DNA of 9,564 bases from Bryobacterales bacterium (GCA_003164075.1 PLRZ01000167.1:1-9564), one strand, 5' to 3'. Numbered from the stretch's first letter, positions 1 to 5,807 are shown. The notes: generated by a model not told the origin, from the sequence alone. Numbers and translations are program-made.

Positions 1-23
1 TGTCCAGTATGAGAGCCACACCC

Positions 24-185
24 TCCCGAACTGCAGAAGCGATTGACGGTCATCCCCGGGACCGTGTCGGGCAGACCGGCGCGCAGCAGCGCCCCGCGCG
101 CCATATTGTTGCCGGCCTCTCCTTCGGGCATGGCACCTCCCGGAATCACGCCCTCTATCTCGTCTCTGGCCTGCCGATGACGCTC
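24..185 (-). pseudogene. Thiolase (fadA) fragment, duplicated from the gene at 4661-5797
   Basis: This stretch aligns without any gap to 5519-5680, inside the intact thiolase gene of this window; I count 12 mismatches in 162 positions. An 86-bp run (34-119) is identical, while 120-185 carries 11 of the 12 differences. Read on the minus strand it stays open and encodes the thiolase segment from about residue 39 to 93, including the nucleophile motif NRFCSSG. Similarity stops abruptly at both ends, so the N-terminus and the catalytic C-terminal half are absent and it cannot be an active enzyme. Most substitutions in the diverged part change the amino acid (for example C to G and L to P in the [10 protein letters not shown] region), which fits a non-functional relic. 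It may continue a longer decayed copy lying left of the window. Confidence 0.88.
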
Positions 186-313
186 GCCCAGTTCGGGATC
201 GGGCCGAAAAGGGGTTCGTCCCGGTTCGGATGCATTGCCACGGTTTCCACCATTCCACACATGGAGCGCCTGTGCATGGAGGCAACTGGCAGCATCGCAC
301 AAACGACGGGGAG
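186..313. other. Spacer between thiolase relic and hepT, no gene recognised
   Basis: No recognisable gene. The minus-strand frame of the thiolase relic remains open to the right and reads something like RTPF followed by [12 protein letters not shown]. This loosely recalls the thiolase N-terminus (RTPVGK ... RPDDL), but the match is too weak to extend the relic with confidence. Confidence 0.4.
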
Positions 314-694
314 TCATCCTTCTGTGGTTCGGTTGTCCGGTGGCAGATCAATCTGCAAGCCAAGGAATTCCTCGCTGGCTACGTCTCGCAATGCCGCCAG
401 ATCGTGTCGGACCGTGTACCAGATCAGCGCCTCATCCACGGCTTCATACTCATGCCGGTAGACATTCCCGGCGGCGGCGATTGCCGTCCAGTCGATCTCC
501 GGATGCCGGTCGAGCAGCCTGTCAGGTAGCCGCCGCGACGCTTCCGAGATGATCTCCAGCGCTCGCACTACCGCGTAAACCGTCTTCCTATCCGCGCGAA
601 AATCCTGGAAGTCCATGTCAGCGATAAACGCATTGATCGCATCGACGTTTTCAATAATGTCGGACAGCCGCTGAGCCGGATTCTTAGAAGGCAT
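314..694 (-). CDS. HepT-like HEPN domain protein (DUF86), predicted toxin of an MNT/HepT pair
   Basis: A 126-residue protein of the usual DUF86/HepT length. The family consists of HEPN-fold RNases that form toxin-antitoxin modules with a minimal nucleotidyltransferase (MNT), which in studied cases AMPylates the toxin tyrosine. The conserved HxY is present (H81, Y83 in GNVYRHEY, residues 76-83). The arginine expected five residues before the histidine (R-x4-H-x-Y) is a glycine here (G76), with an arginine instead at R80 directly before H81. This may mark a variant subfamily or a weakened catalytic site. Its start overlaps the 3' end of the MNT gene by 11 bp, so the two are very probably translated together. 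The start has no convincing Shine-Dalgarno sequence of its own. Family assignment is firm; toxicity is inferred. Confidence 0.9.
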   Translation of the reverse strand: MPSKNPAQRLSDIIENVDAINAFIADMDFQDFRADRKTVYAVVRALEIISEASRRLPDRLLDRHPEIDWTAIAAAGNVYRHEYEAVDEALIWYTVRHDLAALRDVASEEFLGLQIDLPPDNRTTEG

Positions 695-986
695 GAATCG
701 TGTCGTGTAGAATGTTGGCGCGGAGCAACGGCTTCAGTGTCCGCCGATTCACCACGTCACTCGCACCGTCGAACAGTTGGTCGATAAAGAGCTTGACCCT
801 GGCATACTCGAAAATACCCATGGGCCGGCTCTCGTCCAGATCTACCAGCACGTCGATGTCGCTTTCCGCGCCGGCTTCGCCCCGTGCCACCGAACCGAAC
901 ACTGCGGCGTGCGACACTCCTAGCCGCCGCAGATCGCTTTCGTGGGCGCGGAGTGTCTCCAACACGTACTGGAGGTCCAGTCTCAT
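684..986 (-). CDS. MNT-type minimal nucleotidyltransferase, predicted antitoxin of the HepT pair
   Basis: A 100-residue protein with the pol-beta-type nucleotidyltransferase signature: GSVARG at 31-36 followed by SDIDVLV at 42-48, giving metal-binding D43 and D45, with D77 in SDVVN as the likely third carboxylate. In MntA/HepT systems this enzyme neutralises the toxin by transferring AMP to its conserved tyrosine. The frame is open further upstream to 1196, but that extension is low-complexity and unlike the family. The ATG at 986 gives the normal length and has a GGTGGGAA stretch just before it. It is first in a two-gene operon and overlaps hepT by 11 bp. Confidence 0.9.
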   Translation of the reverse strand: MRLDLQYVLETLRAHESDLRRLGVSHAAVFGSVARGEAGAESDIDVLVDLDESRPMGIFEYARVKLFIDQLFDGASDVVNRRTLKPLLRANILHDTIHAF

Positions 987-1437
987 TTCCCACCACGAGT
1001 TTACCAGACGATTGCCTGATCCGGCTGGGGCCGAGCCGAGGATCCATTCTGGCGTGGAGTGCGCACTCCGGGCCAGCGATTCATCGGCGTGGGAGGTGGG
1101 ATCGGGTTGGCGCTGGCTTGCTGGCACTACTGCGGTCAGTGCCTCGTGGCGCGATCTGTGGGAATCCGGATTCTGCACCTTCGGAATGGCCTTCACCGGG
1201 CCGATCCGCCTTGGGCTTCGGCCCTACGCGAACTGGCGTCGGGTACCAGGTCTCTAGTATCAAGCGACCTTTTGAACCGCATGCCTGCCGCTTCGGGCCA
1301 TAGCGTGAACGTGTCCGTGGTAAGGTCTGACAGCGCGGCGTAGAGATCGGTGCGCGGCGATCGCGTGACCGGCCGCGGTCGCTGTGCCGACTTTGGGGGG
1401 ATTCATCAGCGTCGGATGGCAAAATCGGCCTCACGGA
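987..1437. other. 451-bp intergenic region between divergent TA-type operons
   Basis: No supported gene. It separates the minus-strand MNT/HepT operon from the plus-strand DUF4160/DUF2442 operon and must hold both promoters. Several frames are open on both strands but resemble no family. Visible structure: a perfect 14-bp palindrome at 1056-1069, a perfect 12-bp palindrome at 1162-1173 (GAATCCGGATTC), and a small hairpin GACCG-GCCG-CGGTC at 1367-1380, about 58 bp before the DUF4160 start. I do not see a strong -35/-10 pair in either direction; a weak TGGTAAACT extended -10-like element lies about 20 bp before the MNT start on the minus strand. Confidence 0.5.
1056..1069. promoter_or_regulatory. 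14-bp perfect palindrome upstream of the MNT/HepT operon
   Basis: GGAGTGCGCACTCC is its own reverse complement over all 14 bases and lies 70 bp upstream of the MNT start codon. The position suits an operator, but a palindrome of this length in GC-rich DNA could be coincidental. Confidence 0.3.
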
Positions 1438-1698
1438 ATGCCGACGATCAGTACGTTCTACGGAATCTTGATCCGAATGTTCTTCAATAACCACGCCCCG
1501 CCACACTTTCACGCCCGATACGGTGAGTTTGAAGCCACCATCGACATCGGCGCCCTCACTGTCCTACAGGGTCAACTGCCGCGCCGGGCTTTGAACCTGG
1601 TCCAGGAATGGGCGATGATACATAGAGAAGAACTATTGGAAGATTGGCGGCTCTGCCGCGAGAACACGCCACCGAGAAAGGTTGAGCCGCTGCAGTGA
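1438..1698 (+). CDS. DUF4160 family protein, predicted partner in a TA-like pair
   Basis: An 86-residue protein that matches the DUF4160 family along its length as I recall it. Visible features are the MPTIS start, the LIRMFFNNHAPPHFHARYGE segment (residues 11-30) with its histidine cluster H19, H23 and H25, the LPRRALNLVQEW helix (48-59), and the C-terminal KVEPLQ. The ATG at 1438 is chosen because the family begins MPTIS; an in-frame upstream ATG at 1384 would add 18 atypical residues. Only a weak ACGGA precedes the start. A DUF2442 gene follows after 16 bp. DUF4160 and DUF2442 genes commonly sit together and are suspected toxin-antitoxin partners; the biochemical role is not established to my knowledge, so the TA label is inference. 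Confidence 0.85.
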   Translation: MPTISTFYGILIRMFFNNHAPPHFHARYGEFEATIDIGALTVLQGQLPRRALNLVQEWAMIHREELLEDWRLCRENTPPRKVEPLQ

Positions 1699-1714
1699 GC
1701 GGGGGGTATCGTTA

Positions 1715-1975
1715 ATGTATTGGGACATAGTTGAAGTGAAGCCGGAGCCTGACTACTGCCTCTTTGTCCGATTCAAAGACGGGCTGGCAGGGCGTGTACG
1801 TTTGCGGCAAGAAGAACTGACCGGTGTACTGGCGCCCCTGCGTGACGTGCAGTTCTTCGGGCAGGTTTTCATTGATTGCGGCGCGGTGGCGTGGCCGGGA
1901 GAGATCGATCTGGCGCCGGACGCAATGTACGCGGAACTCGCCAGCGAGCGTCCTGAATTGCAACAGGCCGGCTGA
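1715..1975 (+). CDS. DUF2442 family protein, predicted partner (antitoxin-like) of DUF4160
   Basis: An 86-residue protein with the DUF2442 pattern: MYWDIVEVKPEPDYCLFVRF at the start, the FKDG turn, and the C-terminal signature AVAWPGEIDLAPDAMY (residues 58-72). The start at 1715 is preceded by a run of six G (GCGGGGGG) at good spacing and matches the family N-terminus; the in-frame ATG at 1682 would overlap the previous gene and add 11 unrelated residues. It lies 16 bp after the DUF4160 stop, so co-transcription is likely. DUF2442 proteins are small and are often the second member of such pairs; which member is toxin and which antitoxin is not shown by the sequence. Confidence 0.87.
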   Translation: MYWDIVEVKPEPDYCLFVRFKDGLAGRVRLRQEELTGVLAPLRDVQFFGQVFIDCGAVAWPGEIDLAPDAMYAELASERPELQQAG

Positions 1976-2021
1976 GGCAACAGTCAACGCTAACGGTTTT
2001 CCCCGGTTTGACAACTCCCCC

Positions 2022-2120
2022 GAGCACGACGACCGTTGGTGGGCTGATATCGAATCCATGCCAGCCGCCTGGCAAAGTAAGCCTTATCGACGGCTCCAAC
2101 TGTTAACATGGCCCAACTAT
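2022..2120 (+). pseudogene. hicB'-'hicA relic: internal deletion fuses the HicB N-terminal part to the HicA C-terminal part
   Basis: Bases 2022-2062 match the hicB gene just downstream (35 of 41 positions) and encode EHDDRWWADIESMP, compared with EDDGRWWADVESMP in HicB. The same frame then continues directly into AWQSKPYRRLQLLTWPNY (to about 2120), which aligns with AWQNGSHRRLHRLGWPNY of HicA residues 24-41. So the middle of a hicB-hicA pair (end of hicB, start of hicA) has been removed and the two remnants are joined in frame. The HicA catalytic Gly-Ser-His is replaced by Lys-Pro-Tyr. There is no proper start codon or ribosome binding site for the fused frame, so it is best read as a dead second copy of the neighbouring module. 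Confidence 0.75.
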
Positions 2121-2152
2121 GGGACAGGGACAATGCAGCCAAGCGGCGTTTG

Positions 2153-2182
2153 CTGACTGAGCGGCACGCCGGAGACTATAAT
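2153..2182 (+). promoter_or_regulatory. Predicted sigma-70-type promoter of hicB-hicA
   Basis: A perfect TATAAT -10 hexamer at 2177-2182 is preceded by CTGACT (2153-2158, 4 of 6 to TTGACA) with an 18-bp spacer. Transcription would start near 2189, at the AGGGGAG ribosome binding site that precedes the hicB ATG, giving a very short leader. Confidence 0.6.
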
Positions 2183-2205
2183 ATCGCTAGGGGAGCGCGC
2201 GCCCG

Positions 2206-2430
2206 ATGGAAACACCCTCGCCAGAATCGATTCCCATCGTCCTGGGACAAGAGGATGACGGTCGTTGGTGGGCCGATGTCGAATCCATGCCTGGGGTGAT
2301 GGCCTACGGACCGACCCGCGAGGCGGCAGTTGCGGCCGTTCGAGCGTTGGCTCTGCGGGTTGCCGCCGACTGCATCGATCATGGAGAGGACGTCCCACCG
2401 CAGTTCGAGAAGGTCTTTTCCATCGCATGA
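2206..2430 (+). CDS. hicB: HicB family antitoxin (short form)
   Basis: A 74-residue protein with the HicB partial RNase H-like fold signature: IVLGQEDDGRWWADVESMPG (residues 11-30), then VMAYGPTREAAVAAVRALALRV. HicB binds and masks the HicA mRNA interferase. This is the short form: it ends at residue 74 with no room for the C-terminal HTH or ribbon-helix-helix DNA-binding domain of longer HicB proteins, so it probably does not bind the operator alone. AGGGGAG at 2189-2195 is a good ribosome binding site for the ATG at 2206. Gene order is hicB then hicA, the reverse of the E. coli operon, with a 4-bp ATGA overlap. A decayed relative lies just upstream. Confidence 0.88.
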   Translation: METPSPESIPIVLGQEDDGRWWADVESMPGVMAYGPTREAAVAAVRALALRVAADCIDHGEDVPPQFEKVFSIA

Positions 2431-2639
2431 GCCGTTGGCCATCGGTAAAGGCGAAGAGGCTTTTGGCGGCTCTTACCCGAATCGGATGGACGGTCGCATG
2501 GCAAAACGGGTCCCATCGCCGGCTCCATCGGCTTGGCTGGCCCAACTACACGTTCGCCTTTCATGACAGCGAGGAAATTGGGCCGGGACTACTCGGACAG
2601 ATTGCGAAGAAGACCGGCCTACGTCCCGAGGATCTGTAG
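2427..2639 (+). CDS. hicA: HicA family toxin, predicted mRNA interferase
   Basis: A 70-residue protein of the usual HicA size and dsRBD-like fold. It has KAKRLLAALTRIGWTVAWQNGSHRRLHR, in which H30 of Gly-Ser-His is the expected catalytic histidine, followed by WPNYTFAFHDSEEIGPGLLGQIAKKTGL, the typical C-terminal helix for this family. HicA toxins cleave mRNA and tmRNA independently of the ribosome and are neutralised by HicB. The ATG at 2427 overlaps the hicB stop as ATGA, indicating translational coupling; a GAGAAGG motif lies about 13 bp upstream. All recognisable key residues are present, so the toxin is probably intact. Confidence 0.88.
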   Translation: MSRWPSVKAKRLLAALTRIGWTVAWQNGSHRRLHRLGWPNYTFAFHDSEEIGPGLLGQIAKKTGLRPEDL

Positions 2640-2756
2640 CGGGTTTGAGTTGGATGATGGGCCAAGGTCCGGGATGGGGACTATACGGCCATTTGAACCG
2701 CCTCTCGATTGCGTTCGAGCTGCTTTGGAACCGACTAAACTAGATCGTGGCAGCAT
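2640..2756. other. Spacer between hicA and the membrane protein gene
   Basis: 117 bp without a gene. I see no convincing promoter pair or terminator hairpin, so the downstream gene may share the hicBA transcript or use a weak promoter. Confidence 0.4.
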
Positions 2757-3815
2757 ATGACGTCTCGACGCTCTAAATGGAATTGGGGGTATTCGAAGAT
2801 GTGGCTCCTAGCGATCGCCGCAATTCTGAATCTGACGCTCTGGTGGTTGGCGTACCAAAACCGGGTTTCCGAGAGGATTGTAACTACCCTGATCGCATCG
2901 ATGGTTGGGGCACTAACCACATCGGTCGCCGTGATTGTTTTCTCGCGCCCTCCGTCTGTTTCAGAAGAGTTCGTTACGAGCCTACCAGTATCAGTCGACA
3001 ACCATACCTTGCGCCTCGTCAGTGTTCTGAGTCTAGACGAAGAGTCGCACCGTTCGGTACATCTTTTCAAGAGAGCCAACGAGTCGATCGCAGCCTTGCA
3101 AACAACGAATGCCAGCCTTTTTTTGATGCCGTATGACGAATTTGGCATGACGCTGTTTCATCATGTGCTCCAGCGAGCGGTCTTAGAGGGAATGGCGTAT
3201 ACCTTCTTTGCGAGTTGGCGAATGGAACGGCTGGACACTGCTGCCGGTGAAATGTCGAGCCCGAAGTCGGACCCGACCGGTGACAGCACTATCATAAGAG
3301 CCGAAGATTTCTCAAAATACTTGCGTGGAAATCAGTTTGCAGACTTGCAGCTCAGTCTCGGCGCCCTACACGAGTTGGTGCTTCCACCGAGAACTAAGGT
3401 CGCAACAAAACCGCCTTCTGAGGGCCCTGCCTCTACATCAACTATTCGGTTAGACAACCCGTTCTGCCGAGTTGAAATTGAGATCAGCTCTCGGGGAGCG
3501 GGCACCGGCCTCGGTTCTTTCGCGCGATTTGGCCAGCCCGGAGAGTGGCGGCCCGCTGTCGATATCCACGGGCCTTCAACTATGTATTCTTTTGAGCCGG
3601 TCAGTGGCAGACTTGGGCTCGTTTTCTACAGAATGTCTGTGACCGCTTCATTCAGCGCTTTGCTTTCAGGCCATCCGGAAATGCCAGCATACAAGACATG
3701 GGCGAACGAACTGTTAGCGTCACTCCGGGAGGAGTGGGACGACCAGCTCATCATGAAAAAAGCTATTGAACGAATACGCGATGAGCAGATTCTCGGCGGC
3801 TCTCCAGCGCATTGA
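2757..3815 (+). CDS. Unrecognised membrane-anchored protein, two N-terminal helices and a soluble domain
   Basis: I do not recognise this 352-residue protein. It begins with a short basic segment (R4, R5, K7, K14) and then two predicted transmembrane helices, about residues 15-33 (MWLLAIAAILNLTLWWLAY) and 41-62 (IVTTLIASMVGALTTSVAVIVF), forming a hairpin. About 290 soluble residues follow, most likely cytoplasmic. The soluble part has mixed helix/strand character (for example HLFKRANESIAALQTTNASLFLMPYDE and PFCRVEIEISSRGAGTGLGSFARFG) and a charged C-terminal helix. No known catalytic motif stands out. Start is uncertain: the ATG at 2799 has GGGGG at ideal spacing and would give 338 residues starting right at helix 1. 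Its base composition looks more AT-rich than the fad operon, suggesting different ancestry. It may be an accessory effector or sensor of the island, but nothing in the sequence proves a function. Confidence 0.7.
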   Translation: MTSRRSKWNWGYSKMWLLAIAAILNLTLWWLAYQNRVSERIVTTLIASMVGALTTSVAVIVFSRPPSVSEEFVTSLPVSVDNHTLRLVSVLSLDEESHRSVHLFKRANESIAALQTTNASLFLMPYDEFGMTLFHHVLQRAVLEGMAYTFFASWRMERLDTAAGEMSSPKSDPTGDSTIIRAEDFSKYLRGNQFADLQLSLGALHELVLPPRTKVATKPPSEGPASTSTIRLDNPFCRVEIEISSRGAGTGLGSFARFGQPGEWRPAVDIHGPSTMYSFEPVSGRLGLVFYRMSVTASFSALLSGHPEMPAYKTWANELLASLREEWDDQLIMKKAIERIRDEQILGGSPAH

Positions 3816-3915
3816 TCAGGCCGCGGCCGGCAATCAGGGGGCGCCACTTGGCCGCAAGACGCCCAACCCACTCAACTGCCGACGCAGGCGCAATCGCGCC
3901 CAGAGACAGGCCGCC
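3816..3915. other. Convergent intergenic region with an open frame after the DUF5615 stop
   Basis: 100 bp between two convergent genes. It contains the 10-bp palindrome GGCCGCGGCC at 3819-3828 just past the membrane protein stop, but no T-run, so a terminator is not supported. On the minus strand, immediately after the TAG of the DUF5615 gene and in the same frame, about 45 codons are open with coding-like character (for example AVEWVGRLAAKWRPLIAGRG). There is no start codon, and I cannot tell whether this is a lost C-terminal extension, a gene remnant or chance. Confidence 0.35.
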
Positions 3916-4296
3916 CTATGACGACAGACCGATTGCAATTGTCACCAGACTTGGTACGAGGCAGATTCGATTTACCCACTCACCCGCTTCGGAAGCCTCC
4001 CAGATCAACAGCAGGCTTTCCACGGCCTGACCGGCCGGCAGGTCCTGCCTGATCAGCAGCACCCCGGGACTGCGCCGGAACTGAATGAAATCCCGGAAAT
4101 GCTTCGGCATGGTCCGAAAATCGTGGGATACCAGAATCCGCCCCTCATCGGCGGCGAACGCCAGCACATCCGGATCTTCCACTCCATCAAGCCCCGCGGC
4201 TTGCGCACTGCGAAAGTTCATCAGTGGTTCGCGGCGAACGGCGCCGCGCACGATTGCCCTTCGGAGATCGTTGTCCGCCTGATAACGAACCTTCAT
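3916..4296 (-). CDS. DUF5615 family PIN-like protein, predicted toxin paired with DUF433
   Basis: A 126-residue protein matching the DUF5615 (PIN-like, Mut7-C-type) family. It has an N-terminal QADNDLRRAIVRG with acidic D8 and D10, the middle DPDVLAFAADEGRILVSHDFRTMP (residues 41-64) with conserved D41 and the HD pair H58-D59, then the PGVLLIRQDLPAGQAVESLLLIWE segment. PIN-fold proteins use clustered acidic residues to bind Mg2+ and cleave RNA; this family is regularly encoded beside DUF433 and is predicted to be its toxin. The ATG at 4296 overlaps the DUF433 stop by 4 bp (ATGA), which fixes the start; the longer upstream frame is only the shadow of DUF433. The C-terminus beyond about residue 116 is hydrophobic and less typical. 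Confidence 0.87.
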   Translation of the reverse strand: MKVRYQADNDLRRAIVRGAVRREPLMNFRSAQAAGLDGVEDPDVLAFAADEGRILVSHDFRTMPKHFRDFIQFRRSPGVLLIRQDLPAGQAVESLLLIWEASEAGEWVNRICLVPSLVTIAIGLSS

Positions 4297-4610
4297 TGGC
4301 GCGGAAGCGAGACGCTGCCGCGGGCGCGCTCCAGACGGGCTTGCAGGTCCGCGCCTGGCGGCGTTCCCTGACGCTCTAACTCGGCCCACTGCTCCCGGCG
4401 TTGCGCCAGATAGCCGTCGATTTCGGCCTGGCGATCCAGATAATAGGCAATCGCCCCATAGACCTGCACCAAGGTCAGCCCCGCAAAGTCCTCGCAGATA
4501 CTCTCGGGCGAGCAACCCTCCCGAAAAGCGTACACGATCGAATCCAGCGAAATCCGCGTCGAGCCGATGTAATAGACTCCCTCACGCCGTTCGATATGTT
4601 CGCCAATCAT
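4293..4610 (-). CDS. DUF433 family HTH protein, predicted antitoxin
   Basis: A 105-residue protein with the DUF433 core: IERREGVYYIGSTRISLDSIVYAFREGCSPESICEDFAGLTLVQVYGAIAYYLDR (residues 6-60), a winged-HTH-like domain in which SPESICEDF to LTLVQVYGAIAYYL forms the helix-turn-helix. The rest (62-105) is a charged helical tail that probably contacts the toxin. DUF433 proteins occur with DUF5615 PIN-like proteins as putative TA modules and are expected to repress their own promoter. A G-rich ribosome binding site (GGGGGTG) precedes the ATG. The gene overlaps the toxin gene by 4 bp and lies 50 bp downstream of the thiolase gene, with its own promoter in that gap. Confidence 0.88.
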   Translation of the reverse strand: MIGEHIERREGVYYIGSTRISLDSIVYAFREGCSPESICEDFAGLTLVQVYGAIAYYLDRQAEIDGYLAQRREQWAELERQGTPPGADLQARLERARGSVSLPRQ

Positions 4611-4625
4611 TCCCGCACCCCCGCT

Positions 4626-4641
4626 TTTCGATTATACGAAA
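4626..4641. promoter_or_regulatory. Inverted repeat framing the -10 box, candidate autorepression operator
   Basis: TTTCG-ATTATA-CGAAA: two perfect 5-bp inverted arms with the -10 hexamer exactly as the 6-bp spacer. A dimeric HTH antitoxin bound here would block RNA polymerase. The geometry is seen directly; the binding protein (DUF433) is inferred. Confidence 0.5.
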
Positions 4642-4659
4642 CGTTCGCCCGCACCCCAA
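4631..4659 (-). promoter_or_regulatory. Predicted promoter of the DUF433/DUF5615 operon
   Basis: On the minus strand TTGGGG (4654-4659) is followed after exactly 17 bp by a perfect TATAAT (4631-4636), about 20 bp before the DUF433 start codon. The whole promoter lies within the 50-bp gap after the thiolase stop, so the pair need not depend on read-through from the fad operon. Confidence 0.7.
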
Positions 4660-4660
4660 C

Positions 4661-5797
4661 TTACACCCGCTCGAAAATCCCCGCCGCGCCCTGCCCTCCG
4701 CCGATACACATCGTCACCATGCCGTAGCGCGCCTCGCGACGCTCCATCTCCCGCAGAATCGTGGCCGTCAGCTTCGCCCCGGTACACCCCAGCGGATGGC
4801 CCAGCGCGATCGCTCCGCCGTTGGGATTCACGCGCTCCGCATCCAGTTTCGCCGTCCGTATCACCGCCAGCGCCTGCACCGCGAAAGCCTCGTTCAGCTC
4901 GATCACGCCGATCTCGTCCAGCGTCAGGCCGGCCAACGCCAGCGCCTTCGGAATCGCCACCACCGGACCAATCCCCATGATCTCGGGCGGCACTCCGGCG
5001 GTCGCGAAGCAAACCATGCGCGCCTTGGGCTTCAGCCCCAGACGCCGCGCCCAGGTGTCCGACATCACCAGCGCCGCGGCCGCGCCATCGCTGGCCTGCG
5101 ACGAATTCCCGGCTGTCACCGTTCCGCCGGCGTGGAATACCGGCTTCAGTTTCGACAGGGCGTCCAGAGTGGTGTCCGCGCGCGGGCCTTCATCCTCTTC
5201 AAAGAGGCTCTTTTCCAGTTCCACCGGCACAATTTCGTCCAGGAACCGGCCGGCTTCCTGCGCCGCCACGGCGTTGCGATGACTGCGCAGCGCGAACTCG
5301 TCGGCATCCTCGCGCGAGATGCCATACTTCTGCTGCACGCGCTCGGCCGTCAGCCCCATGGTCAGATAAATCTCGGGATAACGGTCCACAAACCAGGGAT
5401 TCGGGGCCGGCTTCAGGCCGCCGCGCGGGGTCATACTCATGGATTCGCTGCCGCCGGCAATGATGACGTGGGCAAATCCGGCGCGGATGCGCTCCGCCGC
5501 CAGCGCGATGGCCTGCAATCCCGAACTACAGAAGCGATTGACGGTCATCCCCGGGACCGTGTCGGGCAGACCGGCGCGCAGCAGCGCCCCGCGCGCCATA
5601 TTGTTGCCGGCCTCGCCTTCGGGCATGGCGCATCCCAGAATCACGTCTTCTACATCGTCTTTGGCCTGCGGATAACGCTCCAGCAGGGCGCGGATCACGA
5701 CGGCGGCCAGGTCGTCGGGGCGCGTGTTCCGCAGCGCGCCGCGCGGAGCTTTTCCCACGGGCGTGCGCAGACAATCGATAATGACAGCTTCGGGCAT
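4661..5797 (-). CDS. fadA: Acetyl-CoA acyltransferase (3-ketoacyl-CoA thiolase, FadA type)
   Basis: A 378-residue thiolase, of normal family length. It catalyses the last beta-oxidation step, the CoA-dependent cleavage of 3-ketoacyl-CoA to acetyl-CoA and a shortened acyl-CoA. All catalytic elements are visible: nucleophile C90 in [11 protein letters not shown], the NEAFA loop (N302-A306), H334 in [16 protein letters not shown], and the second cysteine C364 in [10 protein letters not shown]. The N-terminal RTPVGK and the substrate loop SMTPRGG are also typical. The ATG at 5797 has a GGAG ribosome binding site 7 bp upstream. It follows fadN by 10 bp on the same strand, so they form one operon. 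Residues about 39-93 are duplicated as a fragment at 24-185. A biosynthetic acetoacetyl-CoA role is less likely given the FadN neighbour. Confidence 0.95.
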   Translation of the reverse strand: MPEAVIIDCLRTPVGKAPRGALRNTRPDDLAAVVIRALLERYPQAKDDVEDVILGCAMPEGEAGNNMARGALLRAGLPDTVPGMTVNRFCSSGLQAIALAAERIRAGFAHVIIAGGSESMSMTPRGGLKPAPNPWFVDRYPEIYLTMGLTAERVQQKYGISREDADEFALRSHRNAVAAQEAGRFLDEIVPVELEKSLFEEDEGPRADTTLDALSKLKPVFHAGGTVTAGNSSQASDGAAAALVMSDTWARRLGLKPKARMVCFATAGVPPEIMGIGPVVAIPKALALAGLTLDEIGVIELNEAFAVQALAVIRTAKLDAERVNPNGGAIALGHPLGCTGAKLTATILREMERREARYGMVTMCIGGGQGAAGIFERV

Positions 5798-5807
5798 GGT
5801 GTCTCCG

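Noticed and set aside
987..1196. 70-residue N-terminal extension of the MNT nucleotidyltransferase
   Set aside because: The extension is unlike the family; the ATG at 986 gives the standard start and length.
1059..1343. Possible small gene in the 451-bp intergenic region
   Set aside because: No ribosome binding site, no recognisable family, and overlapping open frames on both strands give no preference.
4297..4515. N-terminal extension of the DUF5615 protein
   Set aside because: It overlaps the DUF433 gene entirely, and the ATGA overlap at 4293-4296 gives the normal family start.
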